Shown one piece after another: positions 1 to 9,055 of a stretch of DNA of 22,500 nucleotides. Below the pieces are notes generated by a model. That model was not told where the DNA came from and made no database searches. It saw nothing but the letters and a program-made list of their open reading frames with translations. The translations under genes and the position numbers were made by a program. How positions within the stretch are numbered: position 1 is the stretch's first letter; every line of letters begins with the position of its first letter. The stretch is taken from positions 31,436,615-31,459,114 of the forward strand of contig CM060314.1 of the NCBI GenBank assembly GCA_030674185.1. The letters run 5' to 3'. This DNA is from Monoplex corrugatus. Lineage: Eukaryota > Mollusca > Gastropoda > Littorinimorpha > Ranellidae.

Positions 1-21
1 GTCTGTCTGTCTGTCTCTCTG

Positions 22-57
<36 letters not shown>

Positions 58-357
58 CCTCTCTCTCTCTCTCTCTGTGGCTGTCTCTCTGTGTCTGTTT
101 GTCTGTGTGTCTGTGTTCTCTCTGTCTGTGTGTCTGCGTCTGTCTGCGTCTCCCTCTCTCTCTCTCCCTCCCTCCCCCCTCTCTCTATCTGTCTCTCTCT
201 CTCTCTGTCTGTTTGTCTGTCTGTGTGTCTCTCTGTCTGCGTGTCTGTCTGTCTGTCTGCCTCTCCCCCTCTCTCTCTCCTTCTCTCTTTTTTCTCCTCT
301 CCCTCTCTCTCCCTCTCTGTCTATCTGTCTGTCTGTCTCTTCCTCTCAGTGTTTGTC
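1..357. repeat. Pyrimidine-rich CTGT/CT microsatellite
   Basis: The + strand is almost wholly C and T with interspersed G, made of drifting CTGT, CT and CTCC tracts. It starts at the window edge, so the full length is unknown. Open frames here encode only Ser/Leu/Cys/Val low-complexity peptides and are not genes. Confidence 0.95.
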
Positions 358-861
358 TGTTTATTTGTTTGCTGTTTACTGTATTGAGCGCAGAACAAAA
401 TGAAACCGCTTACAGCATCTTTCCAGTGGCGCTTCTGAAAGCTGGATGAAAATTGAGAATGGGACAGGAATGGGACTGGGGACATGGATAATGTCTTTAT
501 TTACGAATTCGTTATATTATTCATTTGTTTGTCTAATTAGTCTAAATTGTTTTGATTTTTGTCTGTTTTGGTCTGTCTGGCTCGTTTACTCATACACACG
601 AAAGCGCATAGGCAATTGATCAAAATAGAGCGCACGTAGAAACACCCAAATCATAATTAGATGCCACACGCACGTTCGCACACACGTGCTGAGGCACAAG
701 CACATACATACACATGTCCGAAATTGTTTATTTGTGTGTGTGTTTGTTTGTTTCATTTCAAAGTCAGGTACAAACAGTCCATGTAACACACAAGCAAAAA
801 GTACGTGAGAGGGCACGCACGCACGCACACAAACAAACACAACATACGCATATGCTCACGT
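358..861. other. Unassigned non-coding stretch
   Basis: Ordinary mixed-composition sequence between two microsatellites. It becomes CA-rich from about 660 onward. I see no coding signal, no tRNA-like boxes and no recognisable transposon protein. Confidence 0.6.
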
Positions 862-908
862 ACTAACACACACACATACGCAAACACTTGCACATGCATA
901 CATACACA

Positions 909-958
<50 letters not shown>

Positions 959-1060
959 TACACACACACAGCACGCACACACAAACAAAAAAACACACAT
1001 ACACACAACGCACGCACACACAAACACACACACAACACACACACACAAACAAATACACAA

Positions 1061-1135
<75 letters not shown>

Positions 1136-1628
1136 TATACAAACACACTCACATATACAAACACACACACACACAAACAAACACGCACACACACACAAAC
1201 ACATGCACACAAACAAAAAAATACACACACACATACACATACGTATACATATATATGTATGTATATATATACAAACACACACACACAACACACACACAAA
1301 CAAACAAACACACAAATACTCACACACACACACAAAACACACACACCACACACACACACCAACACACACACATACACACACACAACACATACACACACAC
1401 ACCAACACACACACCAACACACACACACATACACACACACACAACACACACACACCAACACACACACATACACACACACACACATACACACACACACCAA
1501 CACACACACACACACAACACACACACAAACAAACAAACACACAAATACTCACACACACACACACATACACACACACACCAACACACACACCAACACACAC
1601 ACATACACACACACACACACACACACAT
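862..1628. repeat. Long (CA)n compound microsatellite
   Basis: About 770 bp of CA repeat with frequent CAAA, CATA and CACC interruptions. Near 1238-1270 there is an island of alternating TA/TG (ACGTATACATATATATG). Blocks such as CACAAATACTCACAC recur at about 1312 and 1542, suggesting local duplication of the array. Long Thr/His frames on + and Val/Cys frames on - are by-products of the repeat. Confidence 0.95.
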
Positions 1629-1657
1629 CTGTAAAAACGTGTGCTTTCTCCCCTTAG

Positions 1658-1898
1658 CTGCACCGCTTCAGTGATGTTGAACCCACTCCGCTCATTCCTA
1701 CTCACAACAACACACCACCGACCCCAAGTTCACTCACTCACAGTTCCAGATCCAGGAAGACCACGGGAGTCAGAGATGGCAAGCCAACACGCCACCACAC
1801 GGGGTCACGCGTCAAAGAAGACCCTGCAACAGTGCCTGTTCTGATCCAACTTTGTAATCTTTTGACGTCTGCACCCTATCCACCGACTGCACAAACTT
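1658..1898 (+). other. Possible exon (open segment after an acceptor-like site)
   Basis: A good acceptor-like tract (TTTCTCCCCTTAG) ends at 1657 and the following frame stays open for about 79 codons to a TAA at about 1896. The predicted peptide is Pro/Ser/Thr/Arg-rich and looks like a disordered linker; it starts LHRFSDVEPTPLIP. From about 1842 it runs into a minisatellite, so a real exon would probably end earlier, but I see no convincing donor. It could be a terminal exon of an upstream gene, a 5' exon of the LRR gene, or chance. Confidence 0.25.
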
Positions 1899-2439
1899 AA
1901 CCCTCTGACTGCCTGACTCTGTCCATGTTCTGGTCCAACTTTTTAAACCTTTCACTCCCGCACCCTATCCACCCACTGCAAAATCTTAACCCTCTGACTG
2001 CCTGACTCTGTCCATGTTCTGGTCCAACTTTTTAAACCTTTCACTCCGCACCCTATCCACCCACTGCAAAATCTTAACCCTCTGACTGCCTGACTCTGTC
2101 CATGATCTGGTCCAACTTTTTAAACCTTTCACTCCCGCACCCTATCCACCGACTGCAAAATCTTAACCCTCTGACTGCCTGACTCTGTCCATGTTCTGGT
2201 CCAACTTTTTAAACCTTTCATCTCCGCACCCTATCCACCAACTGCAAAATCTTAACCCTTTGACTCCCTGACCCTATCCATGTTCTGATCCAACTTTTTA
2301 AACCTTTCACTCCCGCACCCTATCCACCAACTGCAAAATCTTAACCCTTTGACTCCCTGACCCTATCCATGTTCTGATCAACGTTGTAGTCCTTTGACTC
2401 CTGCACCCTATCCATGAACTGCAAAAAAAAAAAAAAAAC
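1855..2439. repeat. TTAA-punctuated minisatellite, locus 1 (about 89-bp dimeric unit)
   Basis: Successive copies of CCCTCTGACT/CCCTTTGACT begin near 1911, 1990, 2078, 2167, 2256 and 2345, giving periods of 79, 88, 89, 89 and 89 bp. Each 89-bp unit divides into a half starting TTAACCCTCTGACT (about 46 bp) and a diverged half starting TTAAACCTTTCACT (about 43 bp). It is therefore a dimer of the 43-bp unit seen at 9143-9440. The array ends in a 16-A run at about 2424-2439. Confidence 0.9.
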
Positions 2440-2570
2440 TTAACTCTTTGACTCCCTCACCCTATCCACCAGTTTCCTGTCGGAGTCAAAGGGTTAAGTT
2501 TTTTCTTTGCCAGCACGGTTGGCAATGCAAGATGCTGATAGACAGGGTGCGGGAGTCAAAGGGTTATGGA
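2440..2570. repeat. Inverted terminus of TTAA minisatellite, locus 1
   Basis: After the direct array, TTAACTCTTTGACTCC (from 2440) faces its inverted form GGAGTCAAAGGGTTAA (ending 2497). A core containing GGTTGGCAATGCA follows, and then a second inverted copy, GGGAGTCAAAGGGTTA, ends near 2566. The same order of parts occurs at 9440-9589. The TTAA-bounded CCCTTTGACTCC ends resemble piggyBac-type termini, but no transposase is present. Confidence 0.75.
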
Positions 2571-2679
2571 CCCCATGCTTACAACAGTACTGGCATCGGG
2601 GAGAGAGAGACCGCAACATCTGAAAAAGCATTGTTTCATTATGTTTAGTTTCTTTTTGTTTCTCACTGAGGAGAAGAGA

Positions 2680-3130
2680 GTGGCAGGATGGTTCAGACGT
2701 TCGCCTGTCAGTTTCTAAACTCAAACGTTCAGGGTTCGTTTTTCCCTGTTAAGACCTCAACTTTTTTGCTCAGTTTTGACCTGGAAATCGAACTGAACGT
2801 CTAGTTCTTCTGGAAAGGGACGAAAAACGAGTCTGACGAGTGTGCCTTCTAGCCAGTGCACGTTAAAGATCCCACAGCAGTTGAAAATCGTTAAGAGCAG
2901 GGCATTCGCTTGGCTGCCTAGAATAAAACATCGGAGAGATACGTTCATTTTCCAGGTCCCTCTCCTTGAAGGCCCATTAACCTTCTTGCCCTTCTGAAGT
3001 GTTGGTTAAAAAAAAATTGGGATTAGGTGACGCTGCACCGGTGACGACGTTCTCTGAAAGGAGAACACAGCCGAAGTTTCATATGGCAAATCCATTGTGA
3101 CAAAAAGAAATAAATATGAATACGAATAAA
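2680..3130 (+). mobile_element. tRNA-headed SINE-like element
   Basis: A box A-like sequence (TGGCAGGATGG, about 2681) and a box B-like sequence (GGTTCG, about 2733) are spaced as in a tRNA-derived pol III promoter. The body contains CAGTGCACGTTAAAGATCCC at about 2854, a motif I associate with molluscan SINEs. An A-rich tail (AAATAAATATGAATACGAATAAA-like) lies near 3108-3130. The 3' limit is estimated. An intact tRNA is unlikely because no cloverleaf closes around the boxes. Confidence 0.55.
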
Positions 3131-3261
3131 AAGTCAGGAAGGAATAATCAATACAGACTTCGTGGGAGGGCGTTATGATATGGCAGACTTTTCGGTTCCA
3201 TAAAGGAATAATGTTTCTGATTTTCTGAGCGATTTGGGAGAACTGTGTTTTACTTCATTCG
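3131..3261. other. Unassigned non-coding stretch
   Basis: Mixed sequence between the SINE-like element and the next microsatellite. Nothing recognisable. Confidence 0.5.
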
Positions 3262-3542
3262 TCTGTGTGTTTGCTGTGTTTCTATTTATTTCTATGTCTG
3301 ACTAGCTGTCAGTTTGTCTCAGACTCTGTCTGTCTCTTCTCTTTGTACCTATCGGTTTTTCTCTCTGTCTGTCTCTGTCTGTCTGTCTATCTCTCCCTCT
3401 CTCTCTCTTCCTCACTCTTTCTCTCTCTCTCTCCCTCTCTTTCTGTCTATCTGTCTGTCTCTCTCTCAATCTCTTTTTCTATCTCTCCCTCTCTTTCTGT
3501 CTATCTGTCTGTCTCTGTCTCTCTCTCTCTCAGTCTCTGTCT

Positions 3543-3595
<53 letters not shown>

Positions 3596-3800
3596 TCTGG
3601 CTATTTCTCTTTCTCTGTCTCTTTATTCTGTCGCTTTCTCTCTGTCTCTCTGTCTGCTCTTCTATCTTTCTTCTGTCTCTGTGTGTGGTCTCTCTCTCTT
3701 CTGTCTCTGTCTCTGCCTTCCTGCCTGCCTGCCTGCCTGCTGTCTGTGTGTCTGTGTGTCTGTCTGCTGCTCTCTCTCCTTCTCTCCTCCCTCTCTCTTT
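3262..3800. repeat. CT/CTGT pyrimidine microsatellite
   Basis: Over 500 bp of CT and CTGT repeats on the + strand, with an almost pure (CT)n run at about 3545-3593 and CCTG tracts near 3720-3740. It lies about 150 bp upstream of LRR exon a. Ser/Leu and Arg/Glu open frames on the two strands come from the repeat. Confidence 0.95.
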
Positions 3801-3952
3801 CTTTCTCCAAGTCACCGAGCAGCAATGCGGAATCTCCTCTAGTGGTCCACCACATGGCGGCTTCGCATCACTGATTACCTCGGACTTCTTTCTTAGCTCT
3901 GGGACTTTGGATGAATGAACTTGAACTAATATTGAAGACTGACCTGTTTCAG

Positions 3953-4046
3953 AATCTGTCCAATAACGCCTTGGGTACAGAAGGCGCTCGGCTGTTGGCA
4001 GGAGCTCTTCTCTCCAACACCTCAATCATCAGGGTCAATTTATCAG
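3953..4046 (+). CDS. LRR gene, exon a (internal)
   Basis: This exon encodes a ribonuclease-inhibitor-type leucine-rich repeat, beginning NLSNNALGTEGARLLAG. It fits LxLSxNxLGxxGAxxLAxAL with NTSI in the usual loop. The acceptor is CCTGTTTCAG (AG at 3951-3952) and the donor is ATCAG|GTAACC (GT at 4047). The length of 94 bp starts in phase 0 and ends in phase 1, inside the Gly codon of LSGN; the next exon supplies the missing two bases. RI-type LRRs form horseshoe scaffolds for protein binding in NLR, LRRC74 and RanGAP-like proteins; which of these this is cannot be decided. Upstream exons lie outside the recognised sequence. An ATG at 3911 is in frame, but the residues it would add do not fit the repeat, so I do not take it as the start. 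Confidence 0.82.
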
Positions 4047-4049
4047 GTA

Positions 4050-4052
<3 letters not shown>

Positions 4053-4124
<72 letters not shown>
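4053..4124. repeat. (GT)36 microsatellite next to donor of exon a
   Basis: A practically uninterrupted GT run starts six nucleotides after the GT of the exon a donor, so the transcript would carry a long UG tract at the start of the intron. Confidence 0.95.
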
Positions 4125-4125
<1 letters not shown>

Positions 4126-4556
4126 TGTGTCTGTGTGTGTGTCTGTTTGCTTGCTTGTCTGTCTGTCTGTCTGCCTGTCTGCCTGCCTGTCTGTCTGGCT
4201 GGCTGGTTGGCTGTCTGCTGAGCTGTCTGCCTGTTTGTCTGTCAGTCTGATTGACTGCCTGCCTGTCTGCCTGCCTGTCTGTCTGGTCTGTTTGTTTCCC
4301 TATCTGACTGACTCACTGTCCGTCTCACTGTCTGTGTGTCTGTGTGAGTATTATCTGTCTGTCTGTCTGCCTGCCTGCCTGCCTGCCCGTCTGTCTGTCT
4401 TTCCGTCCATCCACCCGTATGTCTGTCTGTCTGTCCGTCCGTCTGTCTGTCCGTTTATCTGTCTGTTTGCCTGCCTTCCTGTCTATCTGCCTGCCCGCCT
4501 GTCTGTCTGTTTGTCCCTCCGGCCGCCTTCCCTCCTGCCTATCTGTCTGTTTGTGA
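4125..4556. repeat. CTGT/CTGC/CCGT tetranucleotide array
   Basis: Continuation of the preceding GT run into degenerate tetranucleotides CTGT, CTGC, GGCT and CCGT. Cys/Leu/Ser-rich frames on + and Asp/Arg/Thr/Gln-rich frames on - reflect the repeat only. Confidence 0.93.
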
Positions 4557-4612
4557 GTCTCTCTGCATAGACATACACGCTTAACTTTGTAGCTCGGTGT
4601 TTTAGTCTTGAG

Positions 4613-4800
4613 CAAAAAACACCCGAGGGTGCTGGATGGGTACCCAGAGAACCAATGCCTCACCACCTTTGGACAATCACCTCTCAGTTCCCACCGCCAC
4701 TCGATAGTCATTGGACCTTACAGAATCGATCTGTCTATGCGTTGGATGACACATTCGGACCCAGTCATCAGTTATCTTGCTTACAACCTGAATGGCAAGG
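4613..4800 (+). repeat. Unnamed interspersed repeat, copy A (uninterrupted)
   Basis: The segment begins ACACCCGAGGGTGCTGGATG and continues through AATGCCTCACCACC, GGACAATCACCTCTCAG and CCGCCACTCGATAG. The same order of motifs is found split at 9848-9900 and 12022-12115, on either side of a LINE. Copy A thus shows the empty site. The family is not recognised, and the right boundary is approximate. Confidence 0.65.
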
Positions 4801-4905
4801 TGGGGGAGATGAATAACACCGCGGGACATAGCCACACAACAACGCGAAACAACCAGGTCAACCCGGCTACCTGACCAAGAGAGAAAGGAAGAGCTTTCTC
4901 TTGGC

Positions 4906-4918
4906 TTTCATCTCTCTG
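4906..4918. repeat. Left flanking direct repeat (candidate target-site duplication)
   Basis: TTTCATCTCTCTG here is repeated exactly at 5372-5384. Extended leftwards, the match is TTGGNTTTCATCTCTCTG, 18 bp with one mismatch. The two copies bracket the hairpin element between them. Confidence 0.55.
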
Positions 4919-5371
4919 GAACCAGAAAAAAAAATGCGAAAACAAACAGAAAAAAAAAAAGAACGCATACAACAAGACAAGACAGGCGCAAATTTTGGCA
5001 ACTGGCCTTTGTCAAGTGTAAAACCACAAACAAACAAACACCAGGTACAAAAATTAGGAGAAAGAGACTGAAACTTCTCTTCTGCTCTTTCCAGTATACA
5101 AAAATTAGGAGAAAAAGACTGAAACTTCCGTGCTGCTCCTTCCTCACACTGGTGGAGCAGCAGGGAAGTTTCAGTCTTTTTCTCCTAATCTTTTTACTTG
5201 AGTGTTTTGTTTTTTTTGTGATCTTACGCTTGACAAAGGCCAGTTGGCCGAAAATTTGAGCCTGTCTTGTCTTGTGGTATTAAATACGCGTTCTTGTTTT
5301 TTTCTTTCGTGTTTTTTTTTTTTTTTTGGTTCCGTGTTTGCTTGAACGCCGGCAGTCACACTTGTTTTGGA
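4919..5371. mobile_element. Large hairpin (inverted-repeat) element, Penelope-like candidate
   Basis: The two arms, about 4919-5095 and 5160-5332, are imperfect inverted copies. GGAACC at the left end faces GGTTCC at the right end, and TTGACAAAGGCCAGTTGGCC (right arm, about 5232-5251) has its complement near 4994-5020. Between the arms, a 50-bp piece containing TTAGGAGAAA is duplicated head-to-tail and then appears inverted. The right-arm motif, followed by GAAAA, resembles a hammerhead-ribozyme core (CUGANGA, stem II, GAAA), which is known in Penelope-like elements. Two core positions differ here, so activity is not expected. No protein is encoded; the assignment is inferred. Confidence 0.5.
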
Positions 5372-5384
5372 TTTCATCTCTCTG
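5372..5384. repeat. Right flanking direct repeat (candidate target-site duplication)
   Basis: Exact second copy of the 13-bp TTTCATCTCTCTG found at 4906-4918. Confidence 0.55.
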
Positions 5385-5506
5385 TTGGGCAAGTTGCATA
5401 CCCAGCCTCCAGCTCATTATTTTTACATTTGTTTTGTTTTAGATTTTCAAGTGGATTTCATCAGTGAGAGACACGAGAACTTGACCAAACACTGTTGTAG
5501 GCTGTG

Positions 5507-5624
5507 TCTGTCCCTCTCTCTCTCTCTTTTCTCTCTCTCACTCTGTCTTTCTCTGTCTGTCCCCCCTCTCTCTGTGTCTGCTGTCCCACTTTTCTCTCTC
5601 TCTCTCACTCTCTCTTTCTTCTCT

Positions 5625-5678
<54 letters not shown>

Positions 5679-5716
5679 ACTCTCTCTTTCTGCTCTTCTC
5701 TGCCTCTCTCTCTCTC
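5507..5716. repeat. (CT)n microsatellite
   Basis: About 210 bp of CT repeat with interruptions such as CTGTCTGT and CACT. The purest run is at about 5629-5674. Confidence 0.95.
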
Positions 5717-6031
5717 TCTGTTCTCTTAAATGAATGTTCATAATTTCCAACATAGAATTTACAAGGAAAATGATGTATGTATATTTGCACACGATGAATG
5801 TGTTACGTGTTTGATGTTCACAAACTCTCTAGATGATGGGCTGTTCCTGAGAACGAATGAATTACAAAATGAGCGGAGAAATTCTCCCAAGCGTTCTTCT
5901 TTCATGTATATTTTGCCTTCTTTGTTTCTATTTGATTTTTTGTTTCTGTTAAATTAATATGTACAGTTGTTGTGGTTTTCTACTGCCCTGCCAATGAAGT
6001 CACTAAATGTAAATTTATGTCGTTTCACCAG
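5717..6031. other. Intron sequence upstream of exon b
   Basis: AT-rich ordinary intron sequence with no recognised element or coding signal. It ends in the acceptor TCGTTTCACCAG of exon b. Confidence 0.6.
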
Positions 6032-6081
6032 GGAACGACATTCAGGACAAAGACTTGGTGTATATTGGTGACATGCTGAAG
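6032..6081 (+). CDS. LRR gene, exon b (internal)
   Basis: A 50-bp exon that completes the Gly codon from exon a and encodes GNDIQDKDLVYIGDMLK. This is the convex-side half of the second 28-residue repeat; the pattern LSGNxIxDxxxxxIxxxLK is characteristic of RI-type LRRs. The acceptor is CACCAG (AG at 6030-6031) and the donor is AAG|GTAATA (GT at 6082). It enters in phase 1 and leaves in phase 0, which matches both neighbours. Such a small exon is missed by open-frame searches, because only the continuous repeat register across the junctions reveals it. Confidence 0.82.
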
Positions 6082-6188
6082 GTAATACACATTTGTCAGT
6101 TGAATTATTAGTTGGATTTCAAATCCTCTATGGCGTGAGGAAACATTCTGTGTGTCAGTCTGTTATTTATATGACTGAAAATATAAAC

Positions 6189-6200
6189 GGTGTGTGTGTG

Positions 6201-6248
<48 letters not shown>

Positions 6249-6291
6249 TGTGTGTGTGTCTGTGTGTGTTTGTGTGTATATGTATGTGTGC

Positions 6292-6348
<57 letters not shown>

Positions 6349-6498
6349 GTGTGTGTGCTCGTGTCTGTGTGTGTTCGATATTTATATGACTGAAAATATA
6401 AACGGTGTGCGTGTGTGTGTGTGTGTGGTGTGTGTGTGTGTGTGTGGTGTGTGTGTGTGTGTGTATGTGTGCTTGTGTGTGTGTGTGTGTATGTGTGC

Positions 6499-6574
<76 letters not shown>

Positions 6575-6643
6575 CGTGTCTGTGTGTGTTCGATATTTAT
6601 GACTGAAAATATAAACGGTGTGTGTGGTGTGTGTTGTTGTACG

Positions 6644-6674
<31 letters not shown>

Positions 6675-6677
6675 ATG

Positions 6678-6709
<32 letters not shown>

Positions 6710-6772
6710 CGCGCGCGCGTGTGTGTGTGCGTGTGTGTGTGCGCGCGCGTGTGTGTGTGCGTGTGTGTGAAT
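6189..6772. repeat. (GT)n cassette tandem array
   Basis: Long GT runs are separated by a conserved spacer containing GACTGAAAATATAAACGGTG at 6173, 6388 and 6601, giving periods of 215 and 213 bp. A GTGCTCGTGTCTGTGTGTGTT block precedes the second and third spacers. The array is therefore a three-copy tandem duplication of a microsatellite plus its flank. From about 6640 the repeat becomes GTGC and GCGCGC, an alternating purine-pyrimidine tract. Confidence 0.93.
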
Positions 6773-6975
6773 TTATCAAGCGCAACCTTGAAGTCATTTT
6801 CTCGTCGTGCTTTGAACCATTCTAGATTTTGAGCACAATAGGAGTGGCCTATGGAGTTGCTGGAATTATAATATAAACTAAACACTGCTGTATTTTCGCC
6901 AACAATTCTCAACATGTATATCTTTTTTATGGTGACCTGTCTTCTACACCGTTCCTCAGTCACTAAGGCTTATCC

Positions 6976-7987
6976 ATGATAATGATGAGGAGAAAGAGGA
7001 GGAGGAGGACGGTGATAACGATGATGGTGATGATGATGATGACGACGATGATGATGGTGATGATGTTGATGCTGTTATGATGAAGAAAGAAGAAGAAGAA
7101 GAAGAAGAAGAAGACGATGATGATGGTGATGTGATATGATAATGATGATGGTGATGATGATGATAGTGATGATAATGATGATGTTGATGCTGTGATGATG
7201 AAGAAGAAAAAAGAAAAATACAAAATAGAAGAAGAAGAAGATATGATGAAGATGATGATGATGATGAGAGACGACGAGATGATGACGACGACGGCGGCGA
7301 TGATGATGATGATGATGATGTTGATGAGCTGATGATGTTGATGCTCTGATGATGAAGAAAAAGAAAAAGAAAAAGAAAAGTAAAAGTAAAAGTAGAAGAA
7401 GAAGAGGAAAAAGAAGAAGAAGAAGAAGAAGAAAGAAGAAGAAGAAGAAGGAGAAGTAGAAGGAGAAGAGAAGAAGAAGAAGAGAGAAGAAGAAGAAGAA
7501 GAAGAAGAAGAAGAAGAAGAAGAAGAAGAAGAAGAAGAAGAAGAAGAAGAAGAAGAAGAAGAAGAAGAAGAAGAAGAAGAGAGAAGAATGAGATGATGAT
7601 GATGATGATGATGATGAGATGATGATGATGATGATGATGATGTGATGATGATGATGATGATGATGAATAAAAAAAGAAGAAGAAGAAAAGAAGGAGGAGG
7701 AGGAGAAAGAAAAAAAAAGAAGAAGAAGAAGCAGAAGGACAAGGGGGAGAAGCAGGAGGAGAGAGTGAGGAGAAGAGTGGAGGAGGAAGAGGAGAAGAAG
7801 AAGAAGAAGTAATGATGATGGTGTTGAAGGTGATGATGATGATGATGATGATGAGATGAGATGATGATGATGATGATGATGAATGATGATGATGATGAGA
7901 TGATGAGATGGAAAAGAAGAAGAAGAAGAAGAAAAGAAGAAGAAAAAAAGGTCATGATAATAATGATGATGATGATGATGATGATGA
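6976..7987. repeat. 1-kb ATG/GAA trinucleotide array
   Basis: Alternating blocks of (ATG/GAT)n and (GAA)n on the + strand with few interruptions. The longest pure (GAA)n run is about 7486-7581, roughly 32 copies. The minus strand is a polypyrimidine sequence giving long Ser/Phe/His/Ile frames that are not genes. Its right edge touches the 3' end of a minus-strand LINE remnant. Confidence 0.95.
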
Positions 7988-7989
7988 CA

Positions 7990-8700
7990 ACTAGGATGAC
8001 GGAATCTCTCTTCCACCCGACGGATGAATTGGCATGCTGGTCCTTACTGACTGCTGCTGGTCGTCCTGTGGGAGAAAAGACCTTATCCCGGAGACACGTG
8101 TTCTTCTGCACGTACCGCATGGGAAACAGTCCTGCGGCAATAGGTTCTCCTCCCGCCGCTCCCTCTTCTGTTGAATAGCATCTATTCTTCGTTGCTTAGA
8201 TGTGATTGTGACCTGCATGCATTGTTGTCGCCAGCTTACTGTGTTGTGGGCAGTATCTTCCCAGTTGGTGGTGTTGATGCCACAGCTGACGAAGTTGGCC
8301 TTCACTGTACTTTTGTATCGCTTTAATGGTCTTCGTTGGTTACACTATCTTTGCCTCGGATCTCTGTACAGGAGCATGTTTGGGATGCGGTTTTCTTCCA
8401 AACTGGAAACATTTCTTGTCCTACGAAGCTGGCATTTGATGAGTAGATACTTGGCAAGCCACACTTTTTCAAAATTTGAAAGCTAGATATTCGTCGATCA
8501 TGACACGTGATGCTGCAAAACATATGCAGACATTTGTTTTTTTGTTGTTGTTTTTTTTTGGTGGAACTTCTCTTTTTTGTGTGTGAAACTGTTCCAGCTG
8601 TTAAATGTGCTGTTGGAAAGTATTCGAAATCTCACAGGAATACAGCAATATAGCACAACTGCTTTGTACACAGCAAATGTTGTGGCGAGCATGACGTCGC
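7990..8700 (-). pseudogene. Non-LTR retrotransposon ORF2 C-terminal remnant
   Basis: Read on the minus strand from 8700 downward, pieces in different frames match the order of a LINE C-terminus. First comes TTFAVYKAVVLYCCIPVRF (the usual VYKAVVL..LLYG region, with the Tyr-Gly lost). Then come LPSIY and RIPNMLLYRDPRQR. Last is KRYKSTVKANFVSCGINTTN, followed by WEDTAHNTVSWR and a final Cys-rich FPCGTC. The reverse-transcriptase catalytic part is absent. Frame changes and stops make it non-functional. It corresponds to the tail of I/Jockey- or RTE-type elements with a W-x-x-x-A-x-(D/N)-R-x-x-WR block. Its 3' end runs into the trinucleotide array. Confidence 0.65.
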
Positions 8701-8879
8701 GCTCTTGCCATAACTTTTCTACGATGCTATGGTGACGAGAACATGTATGATAATGATGCTGCTGTAAATTTTCTAGTTGGAATCGAGACTGTGTAGCCGG
8801 GATGCACTGTGTGCTAATTTTTCATAAAGTATTTGGCGTCAGCCAGGCCCGAGAATTACAAACACCTCATGCAATGATG
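8701..8879. other. Unassigned intron sequence
   Basis: Mixed sequence with no recognised element. Confidence 0.5.
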
Positions 8880-9010
8880 GTCAGAATATCTGGGCAAAAA
8901 AAAAATCCTAGATTCTGTTTGTTTGTTTGTTTGTTTGCATTGATTGGGGTTCAAACCCACAACTACCCAGTCAGTATTTCGTTGTTTTGACCACCTCGCC
9001 GCCTTGACAG
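8880..9010 (-). mobile_element. tRNA-headed SINE-like element (minus strand)
   Basis: On the minus strand, GGCGGCGAGGTGG (about 9007-8990) resembles a pol III box A and GGTTTGAACCC (about 8956-8945) resembles a box B. The interval is tRNA-like. A (CAAA)n tail follows at about 8938-8918. The sequence is too diverged for a functional tRNA. The element ends about 45 bp upstream of LRR exon c. Confidence 0.5.
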
Positions 9011-9055
9011 GTTTCCTCACCGTATTTTTTTTTCTCTCTTCTTTTGGTGTTGTAG

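Noticed and set aside
805..1705. Thr/His-rich and Val/Cys-rich frames over the CA array
   Set aside because: Translations of a CA/GT microsatellite in several frames at once.
2680..2760. A functional tRNA gene
   Set aside because: Box A and box B-like motifs are present, but no acceptor or anticodon stems can be formed around them, so it is better read as a SINE head.
3911..4570. 219-codon frame starting at ATG 3911
   Set aside because: Only 3953-4046 fits the LRR register. The tail is GT and CTGT repeat, and the residues before 3953 do not fit a repeat or a signal peptide.
5230..5265. An active hammerhead ribozyme
   Set aside because: The motif layout is suggestive, but two normally invariant core positions differ (U for C3, A for G8), so cleavage is not expected.
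6963..8120. 385-codon Ser/Phe/His/Ile-rich minus-strand frame
   Set aside because: It is a translation of (GAA/ATG)n trinucleotides; a second minus frame over the same bases is equally open.
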